Shown here: positions 36,571 to 38,232 of the stretch, piece by piece
How positions within the stretch are numbered: the stretch's first letter is position 1
How the letters are laid out: each line of letters begins with the position of its first letter
DNA from: Oppiella nova
Lineage: Eukaryota; Arthropoda; Arachnida; Sarcoptiformes; Oppiidae
DNA length: 38,232 nucleotides
Direction: 5' to 3'
Assembly (NCBI GenBank): GCA_905397405.1
Contig: CAJPVJ010000121.1
Span: forward strand, 1 to 38,232
The notes under the pieces: generated by a model
What the model was told of the DNA's origin: nothing
Seen by the model: the letters and a program-made list of their open reading frames with translations, nothing else
Databases searched by the model: none
Translations under genes and position numbers: made by a program

Positions 36571-37733
36571 CTTGATAAGAGTAATAAAACTTTTCAAAAT
36601 AAATGTTTTAATGTAAACTTCAAAATATATTTATCATTTTGAGTGTTTGTTTTGAATTGAAATGAAATTCAGAAAAATTGCTATTTATATATGTATTGAA
36701 ACTAAGTTTTTTGTCACACTTTTTGTGAAAGTCATAATTTTTTTGTGAACAATAAATGTATCGTTCAATTAATAGTTACATAATTTTGTAATAATAATAC
36801 AATTTTATGAAAATTCTTGTCATTCCATTGCATAATAATTAGCAAACTTTTCACAAAACTATTCGCAAAGTGATAAAAAAAATACAGACTTTGGGTGCCA
36901 TTGATTTCAAGGAAATTAATTTTCAAGAGAAATCTAATTATTTAGACGAAAGTGTTTTTACATGTGTATAAAAAATCAAAACATTTATAGTAAAACACAC
37001 TTATTACACAATTAAATTGAGTGTCAATTTTATAATAGAAAACTAATAGCCATTATATGTGTTTAATGGACTGTAAATATTAATTTATATTTTTTTGGTA
37101 AAGATTTGTTGATAATCTTGTCGAGTGATTGCAAAAAAAATGTTTCAAAATCATTTGCAATCAATTTTTTCATAAATTAATAAATTTAGCCACATTTTAT
37201 AATGATATTTTGAAATTTTTATTTACTTATTATATAATGCTGATTTTTAATTAACATTAAATTTATAATGAAATTATATGCAATCATATGATAAGAAATA
37301 TTTCAATTATTCTACACTAATAATACAGGTACAGTATAATAAAGATTTTATTAAAATATGTGCCAATAAGTACTAATAATATTTGTTGTACCTATTTTGT
37401 ACTTAATGAAACAATTTTGTGAATTTAAATTTAAAATATTCCCCGTGTATACAACAACTGATATTTATTTGGCAAATAAGAGATTATTATAATTAAACGC
37501 TGAGTACAATGAATGTCAATATACTGTATCTATGTATCTATGTATCTATGTATCTATAGATAAATCGTTTAAAATACCTCCAAAAAAGGTTTGTACATCA
37601 GATTCACTCTCATTGTATCGATTGCTTTAAAAAATAATTTATAAGATTAATGCCATAATATTTTTGCGCAATAATTTGCTTTTCATTTATAATGGCAATA
37701 CTTCTTCAATATATTTTTGAGAAGATTAAGAGA
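36571..37733. other. Upstream flank of the Gly-His-rich gene
   Basis: AT-rich, with no open frame worth noting. If the gene has distal regulatory sites they would lie here, but none can be named. Confidence 0.6.
37526..37557 (+). repeat. (GTATCTAT)4 octanucleotide array
   Basis: Four perfect 8-bp units. Confidence 0.9.
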
Positions 37734-37992
37734 GCACTGATAGGGGGACAGGGAGTGCGCGCACCGGTAGATGATATGGAAGACGGATAAATGGTTAGGT
37801 TATAGACCAGTAGTTATAATAAGTATTTCTCTCATGTCGTCCAACATATTAGTACTAATAATACACTTTCGCTTGATTTTTGGTACTGAGGACGTGCTCT
37901 CACTTTCTCTACGCTATCAATAGCCTATCCATCAGTAGTTGCCCTCCGAAGAGCCCTCACTTGCATCGAGTCTTCTCTCAATCTACCAGTGC
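37734..37992. repeat. TAYCRGTGC motif cluster D
   Basis: Minus-strand matches at 37734-37742 and 37761-37769, and a plus-strand match at 37984-37992, all within a GC-raised 260-bp patch. Confidence 0.8.
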
Positions 37993-38146
37993 TTCGCTTT
38001 AGGCTATTATAATAAAATAGAAACTTAACTTAAATTTTATTATTATTTTTCTCTTCGTTGCCGAACAGAAACATAACTCAACTTTTTCTTTGGCTTTAGT
38101 TTTCTTCTCTATACTATTGATGAGAGTTTTGTTCGTTAGTTAAGAC

Positions 38147-38149
<3 letters not shown>

Positions 38150-38181
<32 letters not shown>
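38150..38181 (+). repeat. (GA)n microsatellite
   Basis: Pure GA run of about 15 units. A CT run begins at 38219 and is cut by the window end, giving another complementary GA...CT pair 37 nt apart. Confidence 0.95.
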
Positions 38182-38182
<1 letters not shown>

Positions 38183-38218
38183 TTCGCTCTATCAATATCT
38201 ATAAAAAATTCTTGACTT

Positions 38219-38232
38219 TCTCTCTCTCTCTC
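38219..38232 (+). repeat. (CT)n microsatellite, truncated by window end
   Basis: CT run reaching the last base. Confidence 0.9.

Noticed and set aside
1-38232. tRNA, rRNA, CRISPR and bacterial-type operon signals
   Set aside because: No B-box-like TTCGAATCC with cloverleaf, no conserved rRNA blocks, no regularly spaced repeats and no chain of adjacent ORFs were seen.

Overview
This is an AT-rich, gene-poor stretch of animal nuclear DNA, most likely arthropod. That assignment rests on long stop-dense non-coding tracts, at least 25 (GA)n/(CT)n microsatellites spread over 38 kb, and the only convincing gene, which has a signal peptide, a 69-nt intron and a Gly-His-Tyr repeat of a kind known from arthropod secreted peptides. 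A mite or other chelicerate is possible, but nothing here proves it. I see no operons, ribosome binding sites, tRNA, rRNA or CRISPR.

Layout. 1-10.4 kb is an AT-rich desert with microsatellites, one GC-rich 16-bp palindrome and one interspersed duplication. 10.4-16.7 kb has more GC patches, two back-to-back inverted repeats built around GA/CT tracts, and many copies of a short motif, TAYCRGTGC. 17.6-18.7 kb holds a possible two-exon cysteine-containing gene. 20.2-21.1, 23.4-24.4 and 29.4-30.3 kb each hold another interspersed duplication. A possible promoter and first coding exon lie near 22.0-22.25 kb. 26.3-28 kb is a patchwork of direct and inverted repeats carrying the same motif. 30.3-36 kb is mostly plain AT-rich sequence. 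The minus-strand gene at 36084-36512 encodes a 119-residue secreted protein made of GYGHGHGG-type repeats, split by a phase-1 intron. The last 1.7 kb is non-coding and regains the motif.

Most unusual signals: (1) four unrelated ~400-bp duplications all share one geometry, copy - 128 or 129 bp - copy, and a perfect repeat elsewhere is 128 bp long, so either assembly behaviour or a common mechanism is at work; (2) the 9-mer TAYCRGTGC occurs 19 times on the two strands where a base-composition estimate gives well under one; (3) in the Gly-His gene, intron retention would swap the C-terminal repeat domain for a short cationic amphipathic-looking tail. All functional statements come from reading the sequence; no database search was possible.
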